Position numbers and translations under genes: made by a program. A stretch of DNA of 64,000 bases from positions 64,065,321 through 64,129,320 of the forward strand of contig NC_059075.1 in assembly GCF_020497125.1 (NCBI RefSeq). Direction: 5' to 3'. Positions 10,600-20,337 of this stretch are shown piece after piece; position 1 is the stretch's first letter, and the number at the start of each line of letters is the position of its first letter. The notes beneath the pieces are model-generated. The model was given only the letters and a program-made list of their open reading frames with translations. It had not been told where the DNA came from and did not search any database. Source of the stretch: Mauremys mutica (Eukaryota > Chordata > Testudines > Geoemydidae).

Positions 10600-10796
10600 C
10601 CGAGGACGGTTAAGAAGGAACTGAGGAGGGTGTGGGGCGCACGTACTCAGGAAGATTCCAACTAGACGGGAGATACCATCTGGGTGCGTGAGCCCCAACC
10701 AGGCACTGCTACCGAAAATCTCCGATCGACAGCGCCGGGACGCACCGTCACCTAGAGTGGAGCACCCACAGGGACAGCACTCGAAGAAGAAGATTT
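10600..10796 (-). repeat. DIRS copy 2 5' inverted terminal repeat
   Basis: Reverse complement of the 5085-5250 region. Minus strand from 10796 reads cttcttcgagtgctgtccct, then gtgctccactctaggtgacg and onward to cagttccttcttaacc. It differs from the 3' copy at only a few positions, so the two repeats are still close relatives. Confidence 0.88.
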
Positions 10797-11592
10797 GTTT
10801 CCTTTCCCCAACTACTTTGGTAACCTGGCATCCTATTACAGGAAGGATTTGAGAAAAGTTAGTAGAGATGAGCTTCACTGGATACAATGGCATCTTTATC
10901 GGTGATTTAACCTAAATTTTTGGTACCAAGATGTGTTTGTACAGCACCTGGAAAATGGGGTCCTTATCTATGACTAGGGTCCCTAGGCACTAGAATATTA
11001 CAAATAATAAAGAAAAAACAATAAAAAAAAGATGTTATTGGTTCATCTTTCTACATACTCCAATGTTTGGGCCATTCTTGTTGTGTTTATGATAATAAAC
11101 TTGAATAAGCGGGATTTGTACAAATGACTGGTTGGGGTTTATAACAAGAAAGGGACAGCTAATTAGAAATCAGTTTCTACAGTTGGATCAATATACAATA
11201 GGAGAAATAGCCACTCATTTTGTATCTTCAGAGCTAGAATACATGCTCTTTGGTTTAAGGAACAAAACTCAACTGCTTCAGCAAATTAACCTGGAAGATT
11301 AATCTGTACTATTTTATTTACTCAAAGTAGAAGTCATGTACACATGGAATTCATCTTTGTTTTACAAGGGAGAATGGCAGTAAATTCTCCTCCACAGCTG
11401 ATTTTTAGTTTTATGGCAAGGATTTTAAGCTCATCTAAAATACATGACTAAAATTCTTAACTAACTTTTCATTAAAAAAAAGTAACTATTCAATAATCTG
11501 ATTGGCTGAAAGTGTTAATTAAACATCACTGAAGTGAGTTCTAAGACGAGAACAGCAACAGCTGATGTTCTTAGCTGAAGAGATATACCTAC
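10797..11592. other. Intron, no feature seen
   Basis: AT-rich intron between DIRS copy 2 and UBR1 exon 20. No coding potential or repeat recognised apart from short A runs. Confidence 0.5.
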
Positions 11593-11798
11593 CACCTGAG
11601 AGTTCAAGAGTTTTCCCCCTGTGCTGAGTTAAGGCAGTGGATTTCTGGACACAAGCTGATAATACCATCGCAGCACTCTCCAGCCTCACTTCCTGCTCCT
11701 CCTGACATAGAATACAGGTCAACACTTCCTTTTCAGTAATAGATGGACCTCGCTTGGGTCCCAAGGCAATTTTAGAAGAATCAATGGCCAAAGGTATG
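11593..11798 (-). CDS. UBR1: UBR1 exon with start of RING-H2 finger (window exon 20)
   Basis: A 206-base exon, phase 2 in, acceptor ttcttacag. It reads (S)[19 protein letters not shown] then [20 protein letters not shown] and ends [13 protein letters not shown] supplies the first cysteine pair of the RING-H2 domain that recruits the E2. The other zinc ligands are in later exons below position 1. The donor is ambiguous: gtaggt after GGTG (end at 11593) fits the expected SGE reading better than gtggta three bases upstream (end at 11596). Confidence 0.95.
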
Positions 11799-12266
11799 CT
11801 GTAAGAACATCAAAGACAAAGATCAACAAACGATTAGCAGACTCCCTGTAAAGAAATAAAGATCCTCTTGAAGGCATCTAAAACTAAAATGTACTGTGTT
11901 TATTTAACAGTAACTTTACTGCAAAAACCCTTACATAAACGTACCAGAATTGCTTCAGTCACCACTGAAATGCAACCATCTTTAAGATGGAATGTGGCAG
12001 CTATCTATTATGGTATACTGAAATAAATCCCATTTATTGTTTGATGATGCCACAAATTTACTTCCATTTTTCAGGCAAGATGCAATGAGAAATAGTTAAG
12101 AGGGTGCTTCCTTACATTTACATGTTTGAGGATGTCTTACAGAACTTGAATTTTTAAATGACAAAGTAGGCAGAAATTACTGTATTGGTTTTTGGTCGTT
12201 CATCTGAGTTATCTTGTTCTCTTCCTTTTATCTTATGCACCCTCTTTTTCACAAATCATACATTAG

Positions 12267-12400
12267 GCCGGGTCTACAGTAGGACTGCTTTGTCAATATA
12301 GCTATGCTGGTAATAGTATAAAAGTGCTCCTGGTCTGGACATAGCTTATACTAGCAAAATTGTATTTTTACTTGCATACTTTATTCCAGGCCCTCCTCCC
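12267..12400. repeat. MITE-like DNA transposon remnant
   Basis: Contains gggtctacagtaggactgct and caatatagctatgctggtaa followed by ctggacatagc. I recognise this pattern as a short non-autonomous element common in sauropsid genomes. Ends are not resolved. Confidence 0.45.
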
Positions 12401-12902
12401 CAAGCAAAATAAGCTACATTGGCTAACACATTGTTTTGACTGTTTAACTGCATCTACAGCAGGAACTTTCACCAGCACAGCTATATCAGACATAAATCAT
12501 GTCTCATTACAACCCAGATTGACAAATTTTGTAGTGCAAACTTGGAACACTCTTTCTCTCTCTGTCTTGCACATGCAGTCACCATTGCTCCTATTCAAGC
12601 CTGACAATTCTACTCCTAGCATCAACTAGACACAGTCACTCATGAATGACAAGAGACGCTTCCTATTGTGATTGAATCTGAATTTCAGTCCCCTGAATTG
12701 GAGCACATTTTGTTCCCACTAGACCCGCTTTAAAATAATAAAACAAAACCCTCACACTTCACATGACTAAAATTTAGCAGATAGACTATAATGTAACCAG
12801 ATAGCCAAGATAACCTAGGGACTAAAAGAGATGGATAAGTACGAAGTCTTTATTATAAATACTACAAAATGAGGAACAAAGATTGTGCAGTAAAAAGCAG
12901 GA

Positions 12903-13100
12903 TTTGCCATACTGGGTCAGATAATTAGTCCATCAAATTCAGAAACTAATGTGGCCAGTATCTGATGCTTCAAAAGAAGGCAAAAGAAATCCACAATGCA
13001 CCTGGCACCTAGGCAAATAAAATGCTGTACAAGAGGACTTTTTTCCTGAACCTTATAGTGATCAGTCTGTGCACTACAGCAGAGGATTTGAGTATCTCTG
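12903..13100 (-). mobile_element. CR1 3' end fragment
   Basis: Plus strand shows gccatactgggtcagataat then gtggccagtatctgatgctt, the antisense of a CR1 3' region also seen at 36630 (actccatactggttcagacc). Diverged and short. Confidence 0.55.
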
Positions 13101-13714
13101 TCATGGGATATGTAATTACATGTGATTGCTGATCATAACATTTAAAATATGACTTTTTTTTAAAGTCTTTATTTCTTTTCCTTCTATAATTATAAAAAGA
13201 CCAAACAGTTCTGGGGATTAATGATGTACAAGATCACATTCTGAAAAAAAGCAGTTTGGGTTATGAGCGCAATAAGTTTTTTGTTTGTTTGTTTGTTTTT
13301 TTCAATTTACCAGCTTCTGGGCAGGACCTTGTATGTTAAGATTCTGCTGAATTAAACACTCAAATTAGGTCTTCAAAAAGAGGTGTTTTATAATGAAGTC
13401 ATTGTTTTCTGAAATGTTAGGTAACATATCATCTTTTACCTGAAGAATATTTTTCCATAATTCATCTTATGTAGCAAGCAGGTCTGGTGTCTCCCTAAAT
13501 GATCTGGCCTTCTGACATTAGCATTTAGCTGCTAGTTTACACAGGATTCTCTAATCCAGGGCATTGAAAAATATAAGTAGTAAGAGATACAGGGTTACTG
13601 ATTGGGATGATGCACTTTATCCATCAACTGTACTATTAAACCTTATGTAGCTATAACCACTTTTTAGGAAATTAAATTTTTCCATCAGAACTCTGGATAT
13701 CTCTCTTATCTCAC

Positions 13715-13902
13715 CTCTCCTCCTCCATAGCAGAGTCCTCTCTTCCCTGTGTCTCTTGTGTGTTTTCATACAGGAGTTTATGAGTTTCAATGAAATTCCT
13801 CTGTAAAGCAGACATCTGGGCCATTATCTTCTGGCGATGCAGCCTGGCAGCTTCTGCCTTCCTCTTCCGTTCAGCCTTCTCTTTGTCTTGAGTGTTCTGA
13901 GT
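13715..13902 (-). CDS. UBR1: UBR1 exon (window exon 19)
   Basis: A 188-base exon, phase 0 to 2, acceptor cctaataag and donor gtgaga. It encodes [20 protein letters not shown] then [20 protein letters not shown] and ends [10 protein letters not shown] with a split Ser. The charged helix before the RING is probably a coiled coil. Confidence 0.95.
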
Positions 13903-14399
13903 CTTATTAGGAAACAGTAGTAAAAATTATAGACTAAGAAGAACAACTAAAAAATACCAAGTAGTATTCTCAAAAGTAGAATTCTAATTGCTCCCATCAA
14001 ATTTCCCAATAAACTGGGCATCCCATGATGGTAAAACAAAATACAACCAAAAAAAACCCCCCAAAACAATCTAAAAGTTGTAAAACAAATCTTAAAAGCT
14101 GATTAGGCTCTCAAGGCATTAGTATAGCATGTCTATGAATTCAAAAATACAGAAAGTTTTAATTAAAACATCTGAAACACCGGTCATCCTTTAATTACTT
14201 AAGACCCAAATTCAAAATTACACAATACCCTTGCAAAAGATGAAGTCATCAAAATAACCTGACTTATACAGTGTAATCAAAGCAGCCCAATTCTTGTTCA
14301 CCCTTTTACCAGCATTAGCCAAATGTTGAGTAGATCTTACAGTTTATCAAGTCAGAGCTACATTTTGATAGTCTGAAACAGATTAGAAGATTGACCTGC
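13903..14399. other. Intron, no feature seen
   Basis: AT-rich sequence upstream of exon 19 with A-rich runs. Nothing recognised. Confidence 0.45.
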
Positions 14400-14584
14400 T
14401 GATGGCTAGTGTAAATTTTACAGCTGTTTTTAAGCGGACCTGTATTTCTCAGCATTGGACAAATACACCACGAAACCAATATTTATTTTCATCCTCTGGA
14501 CAGATGACTTAAGCTCCCTCACAAATTTCTATCACAATTTCAACAACCACCACCGTCAATTAAACGCTCTCTTGAACACTTCCA

Positions 14585-15212
14585 CATGAGCATCAGCTTC
14601 AATAATAGAACCCTACAGACAAAATATATACATAAGAAGCCCATATATCACCACACCTACCTTCACAGATCCAGTAACCACCCCCAGAAATCAGTTATCT
14701 ACAGCCAGGCACTCTGAGCAGAAAGTCCAGGATATACACCTTAATAGCCTCAAAACCACCTTCACCAAAGAAGGCCAATCCACCAGAGAAGTAGATTGCA
14801 TCATGGAACAGGCCACCCAAATATCTCAAGAGCACCTGCAATACAGAAATAGAACTCCCTCCAACTGCACACTCCAGTTATCACTTGCTACCCCAAACTG
14901 GGGGTACCCATATGGGGTATCAAACAACTACAACCCAAACTCAATAGGGACCCCATAATGAAAGAAATCTTCCCCTCTTCTGGCCTTCAAACAACCTCTC
15001 GCCCCAACCTCTCCAAGCTCATCATTAGAAGCAAGCTCCCCAGAGATCAGGATGCACCAACTCAAAGCGTCAGACACTGCCAGAATAGATGCAAAACCTG
15101 CAGCTGTATCTCCACTACAATGATCAAACACCTTCCACAACGCACCTTTCAAGATCCATGAGTCCTATACATGCCTATCACAACATGTGATTTACCTCAT
15201 CCTTTGCCCTAA
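14585..15212 (+). pseudogene. PLE RT C-terminus, linker and GIY part of endonuclease
   Basis: Open stretch 14958-15161 gives KEIFPSSGLQTTSRPNLSKL then IIRSKLPRDQDAPTQSVRHC and QNRCKTCSCIST. The R-C-K-T-C motif in the linker is typical of PLE proteins. It is followed in another frame by VIYLILCPKC (15189-15217), where GIY-YIG nucleases have their first beta strand. Upstream 14590-14950 reads SVIYSQAL in one frame, as PLE RT thumbs do. Multiple stops. Confidence 0.75.
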
Positions 15213-15218
15213 ATGCCG

Positions 15219-15690
15219 TGTGGAAGCAGGGAAAGGATTAACAAGGATTTGAAGGGGATTTTAATGCATGTCAGTCAGTTAGCAAGAGTTAGGCTAGCTG
15301 TAACCCTAATGACGTGAGACTTGTAGAAGCAAGGATAGTGTGAGGCAGAGGGAAAGAACTGTGTAAAAAGTTATTACGACCTTGCAACTTGATAACCAAA
15401 TATGCAAGCTGGCATCTTTTAGGAGTGAGACAAATAAGATAGCAGAAAGGCTTATGTATAAACAAAATGTATTTGTTGCTTTTTACCGTCTGTATTATTG
15501 CTAGTAATTGTCTGTAACAAAGGTATAAAGGCTTGCTGTAATTGTTTACCAGTTGAGAGACCTGTCCGGGACTGGGGCGACCCTGTGTCCTAAGGCACGC
15601 CCTCCCTCCATTGTAATTACTGGAGAAATAATAAAGTATTTGATTTTGCTGCACCCAAAGAAAAAGTGAGAACTGAGTTTTTCTCCGACA
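15219..15690 (+). mobile_element. Solo LTR of an endogenous retrovirus-like element, inside the PLE
   Basis: 472 bases starting tgtggaag and ending ctccgaca (TG...CA). A TATA box (tataaa, 15524-15529) and a polyadenylation signal (aataaa, 15630-15635) lie in the expected order. Flanks gccg (15215-15218) and gccc (15691-15694) look like a 4-bp target duplication. No internal retroviral genes are present, so it arose by LTR-LTR recombination. Confidence 0.82.
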
Positions 15691-15960
15691 GCCCCAATTA
15701 CAACTATATAGGTGAAACCAGATCTTGAATGAACTTACACACAAAAATGATAAAAGACAAAAACCATCACATCACCTGTGGGTGAATTTTTTCACAAAGT
15801 GATCATGCTACATCTGAGATATCAGTCCTCATCCTCAAAGAAAACCTGCACAATACTTTCAAAACATGAGCCTGGGAGCTTAAATTCATAACCTTGCTAG
15901 ACACTAAAAATTATGAACCAAAGAGAGAGACTGGATTTATGGTTTATTACAACAATCTAT
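15691..15960 (+). pseudogene. PLE endonuclease YIG part and C-terminus
   Basis: Directly after the LTR the plus strand reads aactatataggtgaaaccag, giving NYIGET, the second half of a GIY-YIG catalytic motif. The downstream region (SEISVLILKENLHNTF, then NYEPKRETGFMV) resembles the PLE C-terminus with in-frame stops. Confidence 0.7.
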
Positions 15961-16131
15961 AACCCACTAACAAACCCCAGCTGCTTCCCCCTGCCCTTCC
16001 TTTCCTCCCTATGATGGGACGGGTTTCAGCAGGCCACTTCAGTTTGAATGGTCCCTTGAAATATGTGTTAACTACTATGCTAAGTAAACTGTTCCATCTT
16101 GTATTTAGCTGTGACACTCTGAGTACATTTT

Positions 16132-16178
16132 CCAGACCTGAAGAAAAGTTCTGCGTAAGCTTGAAAGCTTCTCTCTCC
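16132..16178 (+). other. Hammerhead-ribozyme-like core in PLE 3' region
   Basis: ctgaaga (16138-16144) fits the CUGANGA core. One A follows, then a 5-bp stem (146-150 with 158-162, 7-base loop) and gaaa (163-166). A short possible stem III (A-G...C-U around CTT, 16166-16172) is followed by C at 16173. Stem I pairing is weak. Hammerhead motifs are established in PLEs, but activity of this copy is doubtful. Confidence 0.4.
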
Positions 16179-16512
16179 AACCAACATACTACCTCACCCA
16201 CCTTGTCTTTCTAATATCCTGGGACCAATACGGCTACAACACTGCATAAATCAAACCATACCCCACCCCTTACAATTCCACCTATAGCCTAAGGAAACAC
16301 ACATTAAATATCTATAAAATTCCAACTAAATGTTGGCATGCAGTAGAGTTTGTGGTAAGAGGAAAGTGATTTCTTCTTGTTCTTTTGCAGTTGTTGTACT
16401 GTAACAAAATTCTCTATGGAAACCATGTAGCTATCATTATCAGGGTGAAACAAGTGAACAGTAATCACCTACTTTTCAAACTTGCGTATCTAACTTTGGA
16501 TTTAAGTACTTA

Positions 16513-16770
16513 AACCACAGAATCACAGAACCGAAGGGACCTAGAGGAGTCATCTTATCCAGCCCACTGGGCTGAGGCAGGACTGAGTATACCTAGGCCA
16601 TCCCTGATAGGCATTTGTCCAACCAGTTCTTAAAAACCTCCAAAGATGGAGATTTCACAACCTGTCTCAGTACTTAACTGTCCTTGTACCACAGTTAGAA
16701 AGTTTTTCCTAATATCTAACCTAAATCTCCCCTGCTATAGATTAAGCCCATTACTTCTGGTCTTACCTTC
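16513..16770 (-). mobile_element. CR1 3' end fragment
   Basis: Plus strand begins acagaatcacagaaccgaag ggacctag-like, the antisense of the CR1 3' tail. It continues through caaccagttcttaaaaacct and ttagaaagtttttcctaata, which are common 3' UTR and C-terminal coding words of CR1 in antisense. Confidence 0.7.
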
Positions 16771-16780
16771 ACTGGACAAG

Positions 16781-16908
16781 GAGAACACTCACTCTCCTCT
16801 TTATAATGAATCTGAGTGAATTGTTTTAAAAAAAAATGAGTCTTGAGAAAAGAAGACGGGGGGGGACCTGAAAACAGTTCAGATTCATTATAAAGAGGAG
16901 AGTGCTGA
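16781..16908. repeat. Imperfect inverted repeat (hairpin)
   Basis: The left arm around 16790-16814 (cactctcctctttataatga atct) and right arm 16880-16904 (agattcattataaagaggag agtg) are perfect reverse complements over about 24 bases. Pairing extends through gaattgtttt/aaaacagttc with one gap. The loop holds an A run and a G run. Not a part of CR1 that I recognise. Confidence 0.8.
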
Positions 16909-16999
16909 GTAGAGCAGGACAATAATCCCTCATATTTTACTGACAACACTCCTGTTAATACACCCCAGAATACCAGTTTAAGACATTATATCATCACTT

Positions 17000-17085
17000 A
17001 ATGCCTAAAACTGGTATTTAGATGCTCAAATATGGATTTAGATACCTACATTTAAGCACTTATGTTTGAAAATTGGTCCTTAAAA
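17000..17085. repeat. Short dispersed repeat remnant
   Basis: ggatttagatacctacattt aagcactta and tgaaaattggtcc match a pattern (ggatttaggtgcctaa...gaaaattttggcc) I know as a common short sauropsid repeat. Weak call. Confidence 0.35.
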
Positions 17086-17148
17086 AACTGTAAATACAAA
17101 TGTCTCCCTGTGGAGCATTTCATCAGTTCCTTCCCTGCTTATTATTAC

Positions 17149-17241
17149 CTCATCGCCTTTTGTAGTTTCTGATCCTGATGTAGTTGCTGCTATTGCCACC
17201 AAACTTGATTTTTCTCTCAATCGTTTCACTGTGTCAAACAT
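17149..17241 (-). CDS. UBR1: UBR1 exon (window exon 18)
   Basis: A 93-base exon, phase 0 to 0, acceptor attcccag and donor gtaata. It encodes [20 protein letters not shown] then [11 protein letters not shown]. The start is strongly conserved. The Ser/Thr-rich end is a variable linker in the family. Confidence 0.94.
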
Positions 17242-18567
17242 CTGGGAATAGAGATTTAGGTGTTAAGAGAATATAAAATGTGACTGGATTGTGCATGCCG
17301 TATAACTGAACCTAAGGGCTGTTAAAAGGTTAAACATTTTTTGAGAATTTCATGTTGGTAAAAATGTACTTGGAACTATCAGAGTACGAAAAGCCTCTAC
17401 TGAGTCAGTGCAAGTTTTCCCACAATACCAGTGTGCCTCCAACCCCACAACTGGGGTCTATTCAGTCCTTAGCCATTGCGAAAACTACTAACAAGGATGC
17501 TAATTAGTGGAAATTAGTGTGATGTTCTGTCATAAGAATCTCTATTCACTAAGAAATGATCACCAATACCAAATCATTTCATATAGGCTACTAAAGGGAC
17601 ATCATATGGTAATGTTCAGTCACTACCGTCCAGCGCATTATTTAAACTAGCAAACCCAGAGGTGAAAGGCTCTCTTAAGAAATTTGTCATGGGTTAAACA
17701 ACCTCTTCCCTAATCCTCATTTTGCATAGTAATCTCAGTTATTCAGTTTTGGAGAATTAGCCTTAACTTTAAATATCAACGCTATGCTTCTGAAACACTA
17801 TCAAAAGGATCATTTGATAGACGTCCTCAACACACCTTAATATTAAACCACTTTTCCCTTTATGAAACTTGATGCATATTTCTTCTTGCTACTCAATTTC
17901 ATAAAAAGAATACCAGCTGCTTTCTTTTTGTGGAATGTCAGGTTAGGTTAATGTTATGTTAAAAGAATTTTATAGCAGAGTTTTTTGGGGGGGGCAAGAA
18001 GAGAGGGGAGATTACATCTTCAATTTCACATATTCCTAACTTGGAGACATTAGTCTTTTGGTCTGACAATTTCACAGACTGACATTTGACTGAAGGTGAA
18101 TTAGACAACACTACAACAACAACAAAGAAGTCTACAGTTGGAAATTGCCTCTGAACGGCAGGCTCAAATTTTCCTCTTTTAAAAAAAAATATAGAAAATT
18201 AAACGCAAAAAAACCCCCATATATTGATCCAAAATCCCATTTAAAAAACAAAAATTGTGAATGTTAAGGTTGTACTTTTAAGTTTGGATTTTTTGTTCCA
18301 ACAATTTTCTTATCTTACCAGAAATCTTGAAAGCTCTAATTTAAACACTTTAAATTTAATTTATACACCATTTAAAAACATTGTGCTTTTTATAAAGTAA
18401 TTTTCCACTTTAGCCATTTAATTTGAAGACTGATGCTACAAAAAGTGTTTAACCCTCTCAAAAAAAAAAAAAAAGATTTTAACAGACCTTAAAAAAACTT
18501 TCCAATTTTACTAATACCGACAGATGTCACCAAAGCTTCTTTTTACTTCTCTACTATTTAAAATATC

Positions 18568-18803
18568 TTGAATAATGAAAGCAGCAAAGAATCCTGTGGC
18601 ACCTTATAGACTAACAGACGTTTTGCAGCATGAGCTTTCGTGGGTGAATGTGAAGTGGAACTCTTGCATCCGACGAAGTGGGCATTCACCCACGAAAGCT
18701 CATGCTGCAAAACGTCTGTTAGTCTATAAGGTGCCACAGGATTCTTTGCTGCTTTTACAGAACCAGACTAACATGGCTACCTCTCTGATACTTGAATAAT
18801 GAA
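18568..18803 (-). mobile_element. Palindromic PLE-terminal-like element with 13-bp target duplication
   Basis: The element at 18581-18790 is flanked by cttgaataatgaa at 18568-18580 and 18791-18803, an exact 13-bp duplication that implies retroposition. Arms 18577-18650 and 18681-18755 are inverted copies (cctgtggcaccttatagact, agcatgagctttcgtgggtg). The right end ccagactaacatggctacct resembles the PLE end at 16220-16240 (ggaccaatacggctac). Within the centre lies ccgacga, a 5-bp stem and gaaa (18670-18697), the same hammerhead-like core as in the PLE. Confidence 0.7.
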
Positions 18804-19114
18804 GTTACAGAAATATGAATACTGAGTTATTTAGGGCAATTGGAAAGTTTTTTTTAGAAAGTCACTACTAAATATTATTTAGCTAAAATTTTGACTTATG
18901 CACTGGATTCTGTATTAGCACATGGTGTACATAAGAAAAAAATCATCTCATCTCAGCAACTGAAAAAATAAGCTTTTCAACACAGTAGGATACTGAAGAG
19001 ATCACGGCAGGTGTGAACAGTGTCTACTGCATTAGCTAAAGCAGTCACAAACTTCTCTCTTTTAAAATGCTGAATTATTAAAGCCAAATCACACTTGGCT
19101 TCTGCATTGTTTAC

Positions 19115-19224
19115 CTGCAGTATCCAGTTGATCATATCCTTCTGTGCTTCTAACTGAGGAACTGATTTTAGTTTTTCCAGAAGCATTAGTATGTTCAGAG
19201 CATTCAAGGCTGAGCTTCCCATTC
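19115..19224 (-). CDS. UBR1: UBR1 exon (window exon 17)
   Basis: A 110-base exon, phase 1 to 0, acceptor ttgtgaag and donor gtaaac. The product is (R)[19 protein letters not shown] then [17 protein letters not shown]. Compared with the remembered human sequence (GSSAMNIQMLLEK), three extra residues appear after SSA. The acceptor has a short pyrimidine tract, but it is the only site that keeps frame. Confidence 0.94.
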
Positions 19225-20337
19225 CTTCACAAAGAGATGAAGTGTAAATGCGCAAGTTTTCAGAAATACTGGCTAACATTTTTGCTACTATAAACATGAT
19301 TTAAAATATTGGCAATACACATTATAGTCACTGTGCTGCCTTAGATTTGCCTCAATTCTAGACACATGTAGCTAAATCTTTGTTCTACATAGATCAAACA
19401 CAGCTTACACTTTAATGTAGGTTCCTTCCAAAAGCAGAAGTATCGATAGCACAGACCTGACTTTCAGATCTATGCTCCTTCCTGTTATTGTAAGTCACGT
19501 TTTACCTAATTTGCTGAAAGCTCATCTTATAGAAGCCCATTTCTGTCAGAACAGGTGGTTATAATTCCAGACCTCTTGGTCAAAACTCTGATGGTACTTT
19601 GTTGCTAAAAAGTAGCTTTTAAAGAACTAAGAACCACTCCCTTCATTTGAACTTTTCTTACAGCACGTTACAGGAGGAATGAGCAAACTGAATTCTCACA
19701 ACTTTAAAAAGAGACTATGTCAACCCAATATTTTTTTTTCCAAATCCAACAATTTTGAAATACTCCAGCTTCCAATAGAGCACCTTTTGAATGGTAGGCT
19801 CTGGAATTTAAAAAAAAAAAAAAAAATTAAGAGGATTTTTTAAACGAGAGATTCTCTGTTTCCCTAATGATGTTTATTAGAGACTTTTCAGCAGGAAAGA
19901 AGCTGACTAAGGCCAGCACTGATCTGACAAGTTGCTCAGTTCAGGTGAATCCTTGCATTCATACTGAACTCCATTGCCTTTAAAGGTGTTCAATGTGCTG
20001 CAGGAGCAGTTTGCAGGATCACAACGTAATTGATTATGCAGGGGAAAACAACAGAATTCACTATACAAAATATGAGGTCATATACAAAAATATACTGACA
20101 AAGAATTCATCCACTGACATTTTTCAGTAATAGTAATCTTTGGTGAAGTTGTAATTACAGTAGGTATTAAAATTTTCCAAACAGAAGTGTGATGTTCAAT
20201 TTGATTGTGTCCCTTTAATTTGCTTGACAAACAAAAAGACATGAATGATAAAAAATGGGGATTAAGAGATTGTACTTTTCAGACTCACTAATATTCCCCC
20301 TTTTACTGCATATTGTTCATAAGATTGTGATTCTGTC
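19225..20337. other. Intron, no feature seen
   Basis: AT-rich intron 5' of exon 17 with poly(T)/poly(A) tracts at 19729 and 19810. No repeat or coding region identified. Confidence 0.45.

Larger units (their letters stand above)
5041..10796 (-). mobile_element. DIRS-like retrotransposon copy 2, near complete
   Basis: About 5.75 kb bounded by inverted terminal repeats: plus-strand 5085-5240 and minus-strand 10612-10790 share gtgctccactctaggtgacg and the following 150 bases almost unchanged. Between them on the minus strand lie gag (10390-8875), RT-RNase H (8190-6540) and a tyrosine recombinase (6513-5432). An extra copy of the terminal sequence at 5371-5413 behaves like the internal complementary region of DIRS1-type elements. 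The coding regions have frameshifts, so the copy is dead. It lies in UBR1 sense orientation in the intron after exon 20. Confidence 0.9.
14400..16256 (+). mobile_element. Penelope-like element (PLE), 3' half, interrupted by a solo LTR
   Basis: Plus strand carries the end of a PLE reverse transcriptase, the linker and a GIY-YIG endonuclease. Recognisable pieces are IMKEIFPSSGLQTTSRPNLS, KLIIRSKLP, QNRCKTCSC, then VIYLILCPKC and, after the inserted LTR (15219-15690), NYIGETRS. The 3' untranslated region ends with cctgggaccaatacggctac. The coding part has stops and frame changes. PLEs prime at DNA ends or nicks and often carry this endonuclease. Confidence 0.82.

Noticed and set aside
1..11592. 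Next UBR1 exon (rest of RING)
   Set aside because: The minus strand was scanned for the expected DPLFMDP and CGHVMHA type words, and none were found. The intron simply extends past position 1.
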